A stretch of 64,000 nt of DNA from Przewalskia tangutica (Eukaryota > Streptophyta > Magnoliopsida > Solanales > Solanaceae). The stretch covers positions 56,308,924-56,372,923 of the forward strand of contig CM056730.1 in NCBI GenBank assembly GCA_029844215.1, written 5' to 3'. Below, piece after piece: positions 1 to 9,502 of the stretch. Made by a program: the position numbers and the translations under genes. The notes below the pieces were generated by a model. It ran no database searches and was not told the origin of the DNA. It worked only from the letters and a program-made list of their open reading frames with translations. Position 1 is the first letter of the stretch. The number at the start of each line of letters is the position of its first letter.

Positions 1-489
1 AAGAAGACCGCTAGGTTTTCGTAACGTGTTTAGTGAGGTTGTTCCTTCGGGGAGCTAGCATTTTGCGCCTTGCCGGGTCGGGTTGAGGCCACGTTGCGGG
101 TCAACCCGCGGCATGTTTGGTGGTGGGGTCTGGTTGTGGTGGTCCCGCCTTGTGGTGGGTCCGCGGTGTTAGGCCCAGTTTAGTTGACCAACGACGAGTT
201 CGTGGATGCGTTCGACCGATGGTGGTCGATGGGAGCGACCATCGTGTTCTTCGATCGGGGCCGTTTACTCGTGTTGAGTTATCTGAAAGGTTGTAAGGCT
301 GCACGGGGTGCCTACCTTCACCTTATGACAGACAGTGGAGCCCAGGGAACGGCTGTTTTGTTTCTGGAAGTTTTGCCAAGCATGTGTTAAGAACTCAGGT
401 GAGTCTCAGAATCGCATTCGCCCTCGGGCCAGTGTTTGGATTTCGGGGATAGTTGTGGGGATTGTTGTCTCCTGTGGAGGTAGTGTTTA
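1..489 (+). other. L1 internal region without recognisable coding
   Basis: This stretch is shared with L2 (about 37330-37770, opposite strand), and part of it (about 90-220) resembles 30530-30660 of element B. I see no domain. It lies where pol should be in an autonomous element, so pol has been lost or replaced in this family. The short open frames here do not persist between copies. Confidence 0.6.
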
Positions 490-1075
490 AGCTACCATTT
501 TAATGTTCGAATGTCGCCTTATGAAGCCTTGTAGGGGCGGAAGTGTAAGTTGCCGGTCGATTGGTTCGATGTTGGCAAGGTTCAGATAGTTGGTTCAGGC
601 TTGATCCAGCAGATTGTGGGTAGTGAGAAGCTTGTCTAGAAGAGGTTCTGGCAGCTCAGAGATATCGTGCGGATAATCGGCGACGACGCTTAGAGTTCAG
701 ATTGACGGTCGGTCTTCTTAAAGGTACCACCCCGGTTAGGGTGTGACGAGTTGTGGAACAAGCGAGAACTTAGCGAGTTACTTTGGGCCTTTGTGAGTTC
801 ATGTGAAGAATAGGCGGGTTGCCTATATGTTAGCATTTGCCGTCCGACTTAGGAGGAAGGACGTCGATCTTCGTATTGTTATGTTCGGAAAGTATCGAAG
901 ATCCATCCAGAATGTTCCCGACCAATGATGACCCGTTAGAGATAGTAACCCGAGTTTTGAATCGACCGCGACGTAAATGTGGTAAGAGTGTCGGCGATAC
1001 GTGATCGCATGCAGCCCGGTACCATTGTTGGGTCGTCGGAGCAAGGCTCGCGACAAAGTGACAAAGTGGTATCAT
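490..1075 (+). pseudogene. Integrase C-terminal remnant of L1
   Basis: Bases 490-597 read in one frame as a degenerate copy of the integrase stretch that in S3 reads YHSSIQMSPYEAL.GRKC.SPIGWFDVGEVQ. Here it shows SYHFNVRMSPYEAL, then a stop where tyrosine normally sits, then GRKCKLPVDWFDVGKVQIVG. Further on, 725-1060 is recognisable only by comparison with L2 (VPP.KGVMRFGK..KLSPSYLGPF) and is frameshifted. No catalytic core (D, D, E) is present, so this cannot be an active integrase. It is a fossil 3' end of pol kept next to the polypurine tract in both L copies. Confidence 0.75.
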
Positions 1076-1214
1076 TTGGTGATGTTAGAGGTGTTTCCTC
1101 GTGGACTTGGATGTAAGTTTTTTTGTGCGCGGGTGCTTCTGTGGCCAGGTGTGGCAGGATTGTGCTCGTAAGTATAGTAGTGGTAGCGCCGCGTTTGTTT
1201 TGAGACTTAGAAGG

Positions 1215-1249
1215 AACATTCGGGACGAATGTTTCTACGGAGGGGAGAA
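1215..1249 (+). promoter_or_regulatory. L1 polypurine tract with adjoining inverted repeat
   Basis: AACATTCG (1215-1222) and CGAATGTT (1226-1233) form an 8-bp inverted repeat with a 3-nt loop. A purine-rich tract GGAGGGGAGAA runs directly into the LTR at 1250. The tract is the expected plus-strand primer for reverse transcription. The inverted repeat recurs in the same place in every element of the window with a visible 3' end. Confidence 0.82.
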
Positions 1250-4200
1250 TGTTATACCCCGTATTTCCAGAGTATGTACGTGGGGACGTACGTAGAAAAT
1301 TTGGAATTTCAAGTTAGGCTTGGCCGAATTTTATTTGTGCATAACACCCGTTTAGAGTCGTGTTTACGAACGTTTTCCACGCCTTTCGTAGGGAATTTCC
1401 GGCTATGTCATTTTTAATTTTTGCGGATTTTTAGGAGACGAGCGTGTTGGGCCAACAAGAGGCGCCACTTGGCACCTCCCATCAAGCGGACGTGAGGGGC
1501 GGATTCTTGGACGAAATGGAGGTGTAGTTGGTAGGATATTTTGTGTGTTAGTTGGTTAGGGGCACTTGGCAAGATCTTGGCCCTACACTTGCTAGGCACT
1601 TGGCTAGATCTTGGCCATTGGTTGGCCTTAGCTTGTGCTATAAATACCCCTCTAAGGTTGAAGACTTCTTCATCCAAAATGCCTAAGTCTTGAGAGCCTT
1701 TCCCCTCCCCATTTTTTTTCGTGAGGCCCTATTGGCCGAGAGTAGCACCCCCCCCTCTAGGGGTGCTAGCCGAGAGCCTTCTCCCCCCACCTCCTAGTAG
1801 TGTGGCCGTGGGGTACCCCCCCCCCCTAGCCTAGTTGCTTTCGTATAATACCCCCCTTTGTGGTGTAGAAATACTCTCAAAAGTATTGTTATAATGTCCA
1901 AAGTACCTTAGCCATATACCGTGTTGTATTCTCAGGTTATACCTATCCGAACAGCCCAGAAATACTATTTTACTTCCCGTCAGACACAAAACCGAAACGC
2001 TAACGAAAATCTCCATAGTCCGTTGGAGTATTGTGTAGACGTTGGTTAGAAGTTCTACGGGTGGTTGAGAGCGGGTTGGAGCGCTCGGAGTTGGAGCTAT
2101 ACGAGTGCACAGGAGCGACTTTAAGCTAGGATAATTATGGGCTTATAGAGGTAATTATCTTGTCCCCCTATTGTAATTTGAAAATACCTGTTGTTAGATT
2201 ATATAGTTGAAGTATACTATATATAGTCTTGAACGTAGTTATCGGCAATGTCTTTTGACTTAAGCCCGAATAATACTTACGCAATGTCTTGCGACTTAAG
2301 CACAATTTAAAGAAAATCGAATGTAATTACATAGGGTTGTATTCTGAGACTTGTGTAGTAGTACCGTGAGTAGAATTGTACCGTTAGGGTTAGATGATAA
2401 CCCCCTGGTTGGCTTGGTAGCCGGCCTCGATAGAGGAGGAGATTTCTGCTGTTGCGGAGAGTCTTTGCGAATTTTCTCGTAGAATGTTCTCTGAAGAGAC
2501 CTAATGTTAATGCGCCTTGTGGCCTTATAGGTGGAAGTACTACGATGGCGCGACCGCTTAGCTTAAGGAGTAGCCGACGGTTGGAGCGTTTGCTATTAGT
2601 CGATACTCGTCGCGAGGTATGTGAACCTCTTCCTATCTCTTCTAGCATGATATGTGTGAACTATGTAGTGCGGTGAGCGTACGTGTGCTAAATGTATTTG
2701 ATGGTGTAAACATAAAGTGTTATAACGGCTTTATGGGAAGTTGGTTATAATGACTTTATGTTGGTTAGAAAATACATGTGGTTTTTAAAAAGGTAACTGA
2801 TTTGAACTATAACTAGCTTGTTATATGTTAATAAAGAACTTGAAGTATTTCAAAAGATTCTTGAATCATTTTGAAAGGAGAAGTAATACTTGGTGTTTGA
2901 AAACTTAAGAGTTATACTAGCTTTATGGGAAGTTAGGTATAACGGCTTAAGAATGTTTTACTGATTTCGGAAATCAGAATGTGTATCGACAAACCACTGC
3001 AGCGTTAATAAAAGGAAATGTTTTGACTAATTAAGTATTATTAAAACCAGTAGAAACTTCCATCTGCATAGAAGCTAAGATGAGACAAAATGATGTTTCC
3101 TAGATCATGGCTGCTGTAATAAGATTATTATAAACAAGAATATCCTACTCACATATAAGGCTTAGGTTTCTCAGATTGTTTAAAGGAGAACTATATTCTT
3201 AAATGAATAAGACTATGAACTACGAAACCGTTCTAAAATGAGAAACTTGAACATTGGGAATTAGGCAAACTTGAACATTGGAAAAGAATGTTACTACTTG
3301 ATTTTACAAAGAGAAGTAATTGATTTACTTAAAAAGATAATCACTCTATGTTCATAAACTACGGGTATTGATGGTTTCTTTGTGGAGTAACGTATCTTTA
3401 AAGATTTAATGTATAAAGTACTTTGGGGATAAAAACCGATCTTGTTAATCGTATAGTAGAAAGTACCTTGTGTGAACAACTTGATTGTGTTGGTTTGTGA
3501 TAGTCTTGTAATACTTTCTTGTTGCTTTGATAAGTAAACGTGTTAGGATGCTACGTGTGTTAGTATCTTGTGATGGTTGTGTAAAGGGGTTTCTTGATTG
3601 TGCTTATTAACTATCGATCGTTATGATAGTATTGTGGCATTCATCTCTTGAGATGATTCCGGTTAAGCGCCCTCCGATGCGGGGTAGACTTCAGCGGTCG
3701 ATGGACCTATGATACGAGATCCCTCATGCGGGTCCCGGGGCCTATGCGAGCTACGAGTTCGAGTTAGTATCGTCCTTTATGGGCATGCGGTCCTTGTGGC
3801 CATGCGGACTCGAAAGTCGGGGCGATGCGGGAGTAGCTACCGATGCGGAATGCCTCACGCGGGCGATGAGATTGGCCTATGCGAGTGCGGGAAGTTCCGT
3901 GACTAGACGCGCACATCAGATCGCGGGCAAGTGGCGGCTTTGATCATGTGACGGTGCAGACAGATCTTATAATCGATTCGCGACCTTGTTGGTGCGTAGG
4001 TGTTAGTAGTCGGCTATGCCTTCGTACTGACGCTGTACGGTTTTATTTGGCCACAGGTGGGACCTGGTGATCATGTGTAGTCCTTGGTGCTTTTCTATCA
4101 TAGCCTGCCGGCAGTGAGGAAGGTATTCCTCGGGCATGATTGATGTTATGGGCACGAGACCCATAGTTATATTTGAGTGATGACTTTGAGGCGTGAGTCA

Positions 4201-4735
4201 CGACTTGACATATCGCTTATTTATTGCGAATCGTAGTTTGGTTATCATACATGTCTCGCCTTTATAGACTATTATGATTTCATTTACGATATTTTTAGTT
4301 TCACATACTCTGCACTGTTATCGACCTCTCCCGAAGTGCGTCATGCCGCAGTTGAGGTACACGATCGTTGATCCTAGCTCTCGGTCACAGATTCAGCGTT
4401 TGGGAAGCTCGTTTCTCGGAGGCTTATCGGTGGTATAGTCCGTCGTAGTAAGTGTTTACATTCAGGGGTTTGGCGGGGCCCTGTCCCGCCATTGTTGTCG
4501 TATCATTCTTAGAGGTCTGTAGTACTGTTGTGGGCAGGGTTGTAAAAAGGATTAAACTGTTCATTGTAAAGTTGTTATTTATATATGCCGAAAGGCAAAG
4601 TTTTCTAAAGTTAACTGTTGTACGTTTCTTGTTACTTCTTGTTGTGGTTTTATGTTCCGCTGATTACTCTGATGTTGTGTCACTAGGGTGCCCGGGGTAA
4701 GGCACCAGTCACGGGCCCAGGTTCGGGTCGTGACA
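1250..4735 (+). repeat. 3' LTR of L1 (family L, 3,486 bp)
   Basis: It begins TGTTATACCCCGTATTTCC and ends CGGGTCGTGACA. Landmarks are an imperfect palindrome at 1459-1478, a TATA box TATAAATA at 1639-1646, C-runs after the expected start site (1740-1830), a splice-donor-like CGAG/GTATGTGA at 2617, an ATGCGG-rich block around 3670-3910, and a GC-rich hairpin TGGCGGG/CCCGCCA at 4471-4491. The length agrees with both LTRs of L2 (3,444 and 3,489 bp). The many short open frames inside are not conserved and I treat them as noncoding. Confidence 0.88.
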
Positions 4736-6027
4736 CTCATAGTACTTCAACCTATAATGGCCATAAAACGTTTATTAACTTCTAGCTCTCTTCGTAGAAC
4801 AATTCTAAGTACCAGGTTCCTTATTCTACGGAAAATTCGGCAGCACCTCCCCCCCCCCCCCCGCAACCACATGAATATCCTCCTCCAACGAGGCCTGCTA
4901 CCAAACCAACAATCCCAGTGGGGGTTACACGTCTAACCGGACGTGTACAGTTCGACTCCACAATAATACTACCAGTCTATTGTAAATACAGTCCTATGTA
5001 AATACAGTTCAATTCTTATCCAGATTCATTCTACATATAGTATACTCAACTATACATTACTACAACATGTAATTTCCAATTACAATAGGGGGACAAAGAT
5101 AATTACCTCGATAAGCCCAAAATTATCCAAGATATAAGTCGATCCTGAGCAACGTTTAGCTCCACTTCCTTACGCTCCAACCCGCTCCAAGCAACCCTTA
5201 GAAGTTTCTAAACAACTTCTCTTCAAGATCCAACTCCAAAAAGTGAAGAACACTTAGGTTCCAACACTACCAACTTTCGGCCAAGGGGGTGTATTTAGGC
5301 TAGGGGTGTGAAATCTTTTCCAACACTTGGTTACTAATCTTCCTAACACTCTAAGGAAGAACACTTAAAACTTTAAGAATTTTTGGACAATTTTTGCTCA
5401 AGAATCAAGGCCAAAGCCGAGAACTACAAAGGAAAGGGAGGGAGGATTTTTCAAGACTTGTAAATCTCTAAGTGTTGGATGAATAAGTCTTGCAAGCTTA
5501 GGGGTATTTATAGATAAATCAATGGCTAGGATTAAAGAAAATGTAAGGTGAGGATGGGGTACATGTGGGTGGGTAGTTGGCCAACCATTTGGCTACCACA
5601 AAAATGGGACAAGTGGCTTGCCACTTGTCCCCCAATAAAACGTCCAAGGCTAGGTGTCCATCTTCAATTCGGCCACATGGCCACATGGGGGTGACACGTG
5701 TCGCCCCCTACTCGTCCAAAATATTTCATCTTCCGAAAATATCCGCAATGCCAAAAATCCGAAAATAAAGTGGGCCCCACAAACCGTAAATTCCTCCCGT
5801 GGGCCCCACGTGACCAATTCCGGAAATAAAATTCCATAATTCTCAAATATTCCAAAAAGTCCGAATACCAAATCTGGGAATCCAATTCCCTCTAACGAAC
5901 ATTTTTCCTTCACAAAATCCGAAAACTTTTCCGTCGAAAAATCACATCTTTCTTCCTTTCCAATTTTAATGTCGTATTCTCGTACGTACGTCCTCATATA
6001 CATACTCTGGAACTACGGGGTGTAACA
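4736..6027 (-). repeat. Reversed LTR C, 5' portion, apparently chimeric
   Basis: Read on the minus strand, this LTR starts at 6027 with TGTTACACCCCGTAGTTCC and is cut at 4736 by the insertion of L1. Its first 350 bp (5680-6027) resemble family B (paired GGGCCCAC motifs, palindrome with CACGTG at 5687-5708). The part at 4736-5300 matches family L (35190-35700). TATAAATA lies at 5505-5512 on the minus strand. A 15-base C run at about 4848 is probably length-uncertain. C inserted into the 5' LTR of element B; the uninterrupted site survives at 55090 and predicts TSD CATAT. Confidence 0.78.
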
Positions 6028-6840
6028 CATATGTTGTAATCTTGACCCTCCATTGTGTTATATATACTACACTAGTGCAATATTTGTCTTCAACACTTAG
6101 AAAAAATTGAGAAACCTTGTGCTAGCTAAGTGAGCTCTCGGCTTTAGGGAGATTTCCACACAAAAAATTTGCAATTGTGGATCATAATTCACAAGACTTT
6201 AACCCAAGGTCCCTAAGGGTATTGTAAGGATATCTCAATAGAAATATCTCGGGAAAACGACGTTTTCACGTTAGTCGCAAGGCGAAAACCTAAGTCGTTT
6301 TCATAAGTTTGGATTGGAAACGGAAGAGAAGTTGGTTGTGAACTTCTAAAGGCTTCAAATAGCGGATTGGAGCGTAAAGGAAAGGAGCTAAGAATTGCTA
6401 AGGAGCGACTTTGAATCTTGGAATTTTATAAGGGCTTATAAAGGTAACAATCTTGTCGTTTTAGTAATTAAAGATTACTTATTGTTGTAGTTATGGCAAT
6501 AAACAAGCATGAGATGTATATATTGAAGTTTGATAAGTGTTATGGATATTGGAACCCTAATCCGAAACTAGCATGTTTAGCCTTTGAGATTACAATTCTA
6601 TTTGGTTATTAGTTTAGCAGTCGCATGTTATATAAAGAAGAATTGTAGTTGTTAATGTTGTTTACGACTATATAACATGTTAGACCTAACAACTTGGATT
6701 GAATAAGAATTGTAAAGGACTTAGGATTGGTTATATTGGTGGCCGAATTCCCTTATAAGTGTTGGATTGTTTTATATGAATTGTGGGGCAAAATTTTACA
6801 CGTTTTGTAAGGCGTGTAATCCCCTTTTATTGGTTGGTGT
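6028..6840 (+). repeat. Element B 5' LTR, segment 1
   Basis: It matches 55090-55903 of the 3' LTR almost base for base, including a TATATATA box (about 6060) in the CCATTGTGTTATATATAC context. It is flanked by C on the left and by S1 on the right. The last five bases, GGTGT (6836-6840), are the left TSD of S1. Confidence 0.88.
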
Positions 6841-7057
6841 TGTTATACCCCGTATTTCCAGAGCATGTACGTGAGGGCGTACGTACAAAAGTTTAGCCTT
6901 AGTTAGGCACTTTGGACGAAAAATATTTGTGCACAACTCACTAAAAGAATCGTTTTCCGACGAAACGTTTTACAAAGCTTGCGTAGGGAAAATTCCGGCT
7001 ATGTCATTTATTATTTTTGCGGATTTTTCCGAGATATGAAACATTTTGGACCAACGA

Positions 7058-7079
7058 GAGGGTGACACTTGTCACCCTC
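7058..7079 (+). promoter_or_regulatory. Perfect 10-bp palindrome upstream of the LTR TATA box
   Basis: Arms GAGGGTGACA and TGTCACCCTC are separated by CT, 161 bp upstream of the TATA box. The same element is perfect at 24211-24232, 32328-32349 and 49341-49362, and imperfect in families L, B, C and E. Its position in U3 suggests a protein-binding site or a foldback; the function is unknown. Confidence 0.7.
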
Positions 7080-7239
7080 AAGTGGACGGCAAACATGGGC
7101 TTGTTTGGACGATTTTGTGGCTTTCCTTTGGTCAAGGTTAGGTAGGATATTTGTGTGTAGTAGATGGATAAGGGCACTTGGGTGAATCCTCACCCTACAC
7201 TTGCATAGCACTTGGCTTCATCTTGGCCATTGGTTGGCC

Positions 7240-7247
7240 TATAAATA
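7240..7247 (+). promoter_or_regulatory. LTR promoter TATA box (S1 5' LTR)
   Basis: TATAAATA lies just downstream of CCATTGG (CAAT-like), followed by C-rich sequence. The equivalent boxes are at 1639, 24393, 32508 and 49532 on the plus strand, and at 5505-5512, 15521-15528, 22822-22829, 36050-36057 and 42153-42160 on the minus strand. Transcription would start roughly 30 bp downstream, near the conserved GAGTTCTTCATCC. Confidence 0.8.
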
Positions 7248-7990
7248 CCCCCCTTAAGATGAAGAGTTCTTCATCCACATATCAACTTTCCAAGTCTCCA
7301 AAATCCCTCCTCTCTCCTTATAGTTCTCGTCCAAAAGCTCTCCCCCCCCCCCCTCTAAAAGAGCCTAGCCGAAACACCCCTCTCCCCCCTCTAGCCTAGT
7401 GGCTTCGGCCAAGTATACCCCCCCCCCCCTTTGGTAGAAAGTTGTCTTCCAAGTAAAGTTACTATTCCTAAATACCCTAGCCCAAATCCCTTATAGTACT
7501 TAAGTAGAAGTTGTGAAGAACTTCTAAGGGTTTCTTGGAGCTATCGGAGCGTCCAGACTAGGAGCTAAACCTCGCTCAGGATCGACTTATATCTTGGATA
7601 ATATTGGGCTTATCGAGGTAAATAATCTCATCCTTCTATTGTAATTGGAGAATACATACTGTAGAAGTATAGAAACAAGTATAAAACACTTAGAAGGATA
7701 TTAAAGAAGAGTCTTGAACTATAATTACTTAGAAGGGTATTACAGAAAAGAATTGAACTATAATCACATCAGGAGTGTAAAGAAGATTGAACTGTACTTA
7801 CGTAGGACTGTATTTACAGTAGACTTGTATAGCTTACCGGGTAGGGAAGTGCTGCCCGATTTTCCATAGAATTAAGAACCCTCTGTTTAGAATGTCCTAC
7901 AGAGTAGTCTAGACTTTGATAGACGTCTTTGACTATTATAGGTTGTTACTCTGCGCGCGACATATTCGACTTGGCAGGTGGATTTCGCCG

Positions 7991-8000
7991 AGAAGGTATG
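7991..8000 (+). other. Conserved 5' splice-donor-like site in the LTR
   Basis: GAAG/GTATGTGA matches the plant donor consensus. Equivalent sites occur at 2617, 25146, 26706, 42845, 50292, 52724, 56133 and 60660 (plus strand) and at 14830, 35117 and 41172 (minus strand), so all families keep it about 750-1,000 bp downstream of the TATA box. See the leader-intron finding. Confidence 0.5.
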
Positions 8001-8449
8001 TGATTCTTCCTATACTCTTGAGCATGATATTTTAAAGTATATATATAGTACGGTAGACGTATGTGTGTTAACTGAACGTAGTTTTACGGCAATGTCTTTT
8101 GACTTAAGCCTGAATAATAAAGATCTTAAAGTCTTTCAAAAGAATTATAAATCAGTTTTGAAAGAAGAAGAATAATTGTTTTTAAAGCAAGGAGCTTAAG
8201 AGTTATACTAGCTTTATGGGAAGTTAAGTATAACGACTTAAGAAAGATAAAAGGAACAGTTTACTTATGTGTTTATAAAAGACTTATATTGATTTCTGGA
8301 AAGTATAATAAAAATGGTTTGATGAGTAGACATAATATGATGCTATGTGTGTTAGTATCTTGTAACGTTTGTATAAGAGGGTATTCTTGTTGTGCTTATG
8401 TTGTTTAACGATAAGCTGTTATGTTAGTATAATATCACTCACCTCTTGA

Positions 8450-8720
8450 CATGATACCGGGGGTTAAGGCGCCTCCGACGCGGGGTAGACTCGGTGATGC
8501 AGGACCATGGTTCGAGAATACCTCATGCGGGTCCAGGGACCTATGCGAGCTACGAGTTCGAGTTAGTGTGCGGGGTTATACCTCACGCGATGCATGTGGC
8601 CGTGCGGACTACGAGTCGGGGCGATGCGAGGAGTAGCTACCCTCGATGCGGGGTTATACCTCATGCGGGCTATGTGAGTGGCCTATGCGGACTCTGAGAG
8701 TCGAGATTAGGCTGCATAAT
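8450..8720 (+). repeat. ATGCGG-rich LTR block
   Basis: A GC-rich patch with many copies of GATGCGG, TATGCGG and CATGCGGG lies within an AT-rich LTR. Similar patches sit about 500-1,000 bp before the 3' end of every LTR family in the window. There is no coding potential that holds between copies. Confidence 0.6.
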
Positions 8721-9305
8721 GATACTATGGGATTGGCCCTTCGATCATTCGCGACCTAGAAAAGACACATTCTGATTTACCTATTGTTGCTCTTGTTTAT
8801 GATGTGGCTATGTGCGATTACATTGGTTGTTTCGTGCATATTTGTAAAATTGGTTTTAAAATGATATGATTTCATTTAAGTATTTCTGATTTCACATACT
8901 TAGTACTGTTATCGACCTCGCCCGGGGCTGCGTTCATGCCGCGGTAAGGGCAGCAGTGCTAGATCCGCATCCTTAGGATCTTTTGTGTTGGTGTCGGGAG
9001 CTCCATCTTCTCGGAGGCTCGACTTTTGGTATGATCTCCTGTTGTAGATAGTTTTGCATGATCGAGGTATGGCGGCACTGTCCGCCATAGTTGTTACTTC
9101 CCAGAGGTGCAGTAGTCTATTGCACGGTTGGGATGTAAGCGCGATTTTGATATATATATATATAGAAAGACGCCATTTCTCGAGATAAAATGTGTCTCTT
9201 TTACAATTGTTTCATGTCTTATGTTTTTATATTAGTTGATTTTCTCGATGTATGATCGCTGGTGCGGGTAAGGCACGATCCACGAACGGGCAGTCGTGAC
9301 AAAAG

Positions 9306-9316
9306 TGGTATCGAGC
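9306..9316 (+). other. S1 primer-binding site (initiator tRNA-Met)
   Basis: TGGTATCGAGC lies four bases after the LTR end. Intact copies in B and E read TGGTATCAGAGC, the complement of the plant initiator tRNA-Met 3' end. The missing A is one of the CAG-site changes. Confidence 0.85.
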
Positions 9317-9358
9317 GATTAATCCTCGAAAGTGTCTACGCCGTATCTAGTAAGTCTT

Positions 9359-9392
9359 GATTATCGGTGTGTTGTGCACCACACCAATAATC
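9359..9392 (+). other. S1 leader hairpin with self-complementary loop
   Basis: Stem GATTATCGGTGTG (9359-9371) pairs with CACACCAATAATC (9380-9392) at 12 of 13 positions. The 8-nt loop TTGTGCAC contains the palindrome GTGCAC. It sits between the primer-binding site and the gag start, where retroviral RNAs carry dimerisation signals. Confidence 0.7.
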
Positions 9393-9502
9393 GAGGAGGC
9401 TATAGGATATTTAGGATTGGTTTCCATTCTTCTCACTCGAGATCGTGCTTTAGAATTTGTGTTATAAGTTGGACCTCTAACGTATTTCTTTTACATGTGA
9501 TT

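Larger units (their letters stand above)
1..4735 (+). mobile_element. L1: 3' part of a family L LTR retrotransposon
   Basis: The last 1.25 kb of the internal region and a complete 3' LTR are present; the 5' part lies left of the window. The internal sequence matches the reverse complement of the internal region of L2 (about 36443-37770), including a short inverted repeat GCGGGT/ACCCGC near position 95. The element ends in TGACA at 4735 and is followed directly by reversed LTR sequence (C), so L1 inserted into C. The expected TSD is CTCAT (4736-4740), but its partner is out of view. Confidence 0.88.
6841..9301 (+). repeat. 5' LTR of S1 (2,461 bp)
   Basis: It starts TGTTATACCCCGTATTTCC and ends GTCGTGACA. 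It matches the 3' LTR (23994-26471) closely; differences cluster in the last 900 bp at CAG, CTG, GTAC and GTAGAC sites. It contains the palindrome at 7058-7079, the TATA box at 7240, C-runs at about 7340-7430, a donor-like site at 7996, the ATGCGG block at 8450-8720 and a shortened GC hairpin at 9069-9087. Confidence 0.92.

Noticed and set aside
5650..6003. 117-codon open frame on the minus strand
   Set aside because: It lies wholly in the U3 of LTR C, upstream of the TATA box, and the related B LTRs do not keep it open. No domain is recognisable.
7978..8175. Small frame (DFAEKVCDSSYTLEHDILKYIYS) repeated at 42815 and 50274
   Set aside because: Conserved only because it sits in family S LTRs; it spans the donor-like site and is lost at 25140 and in S2. 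Better explained by the conserved splice-site region than by a peptide.
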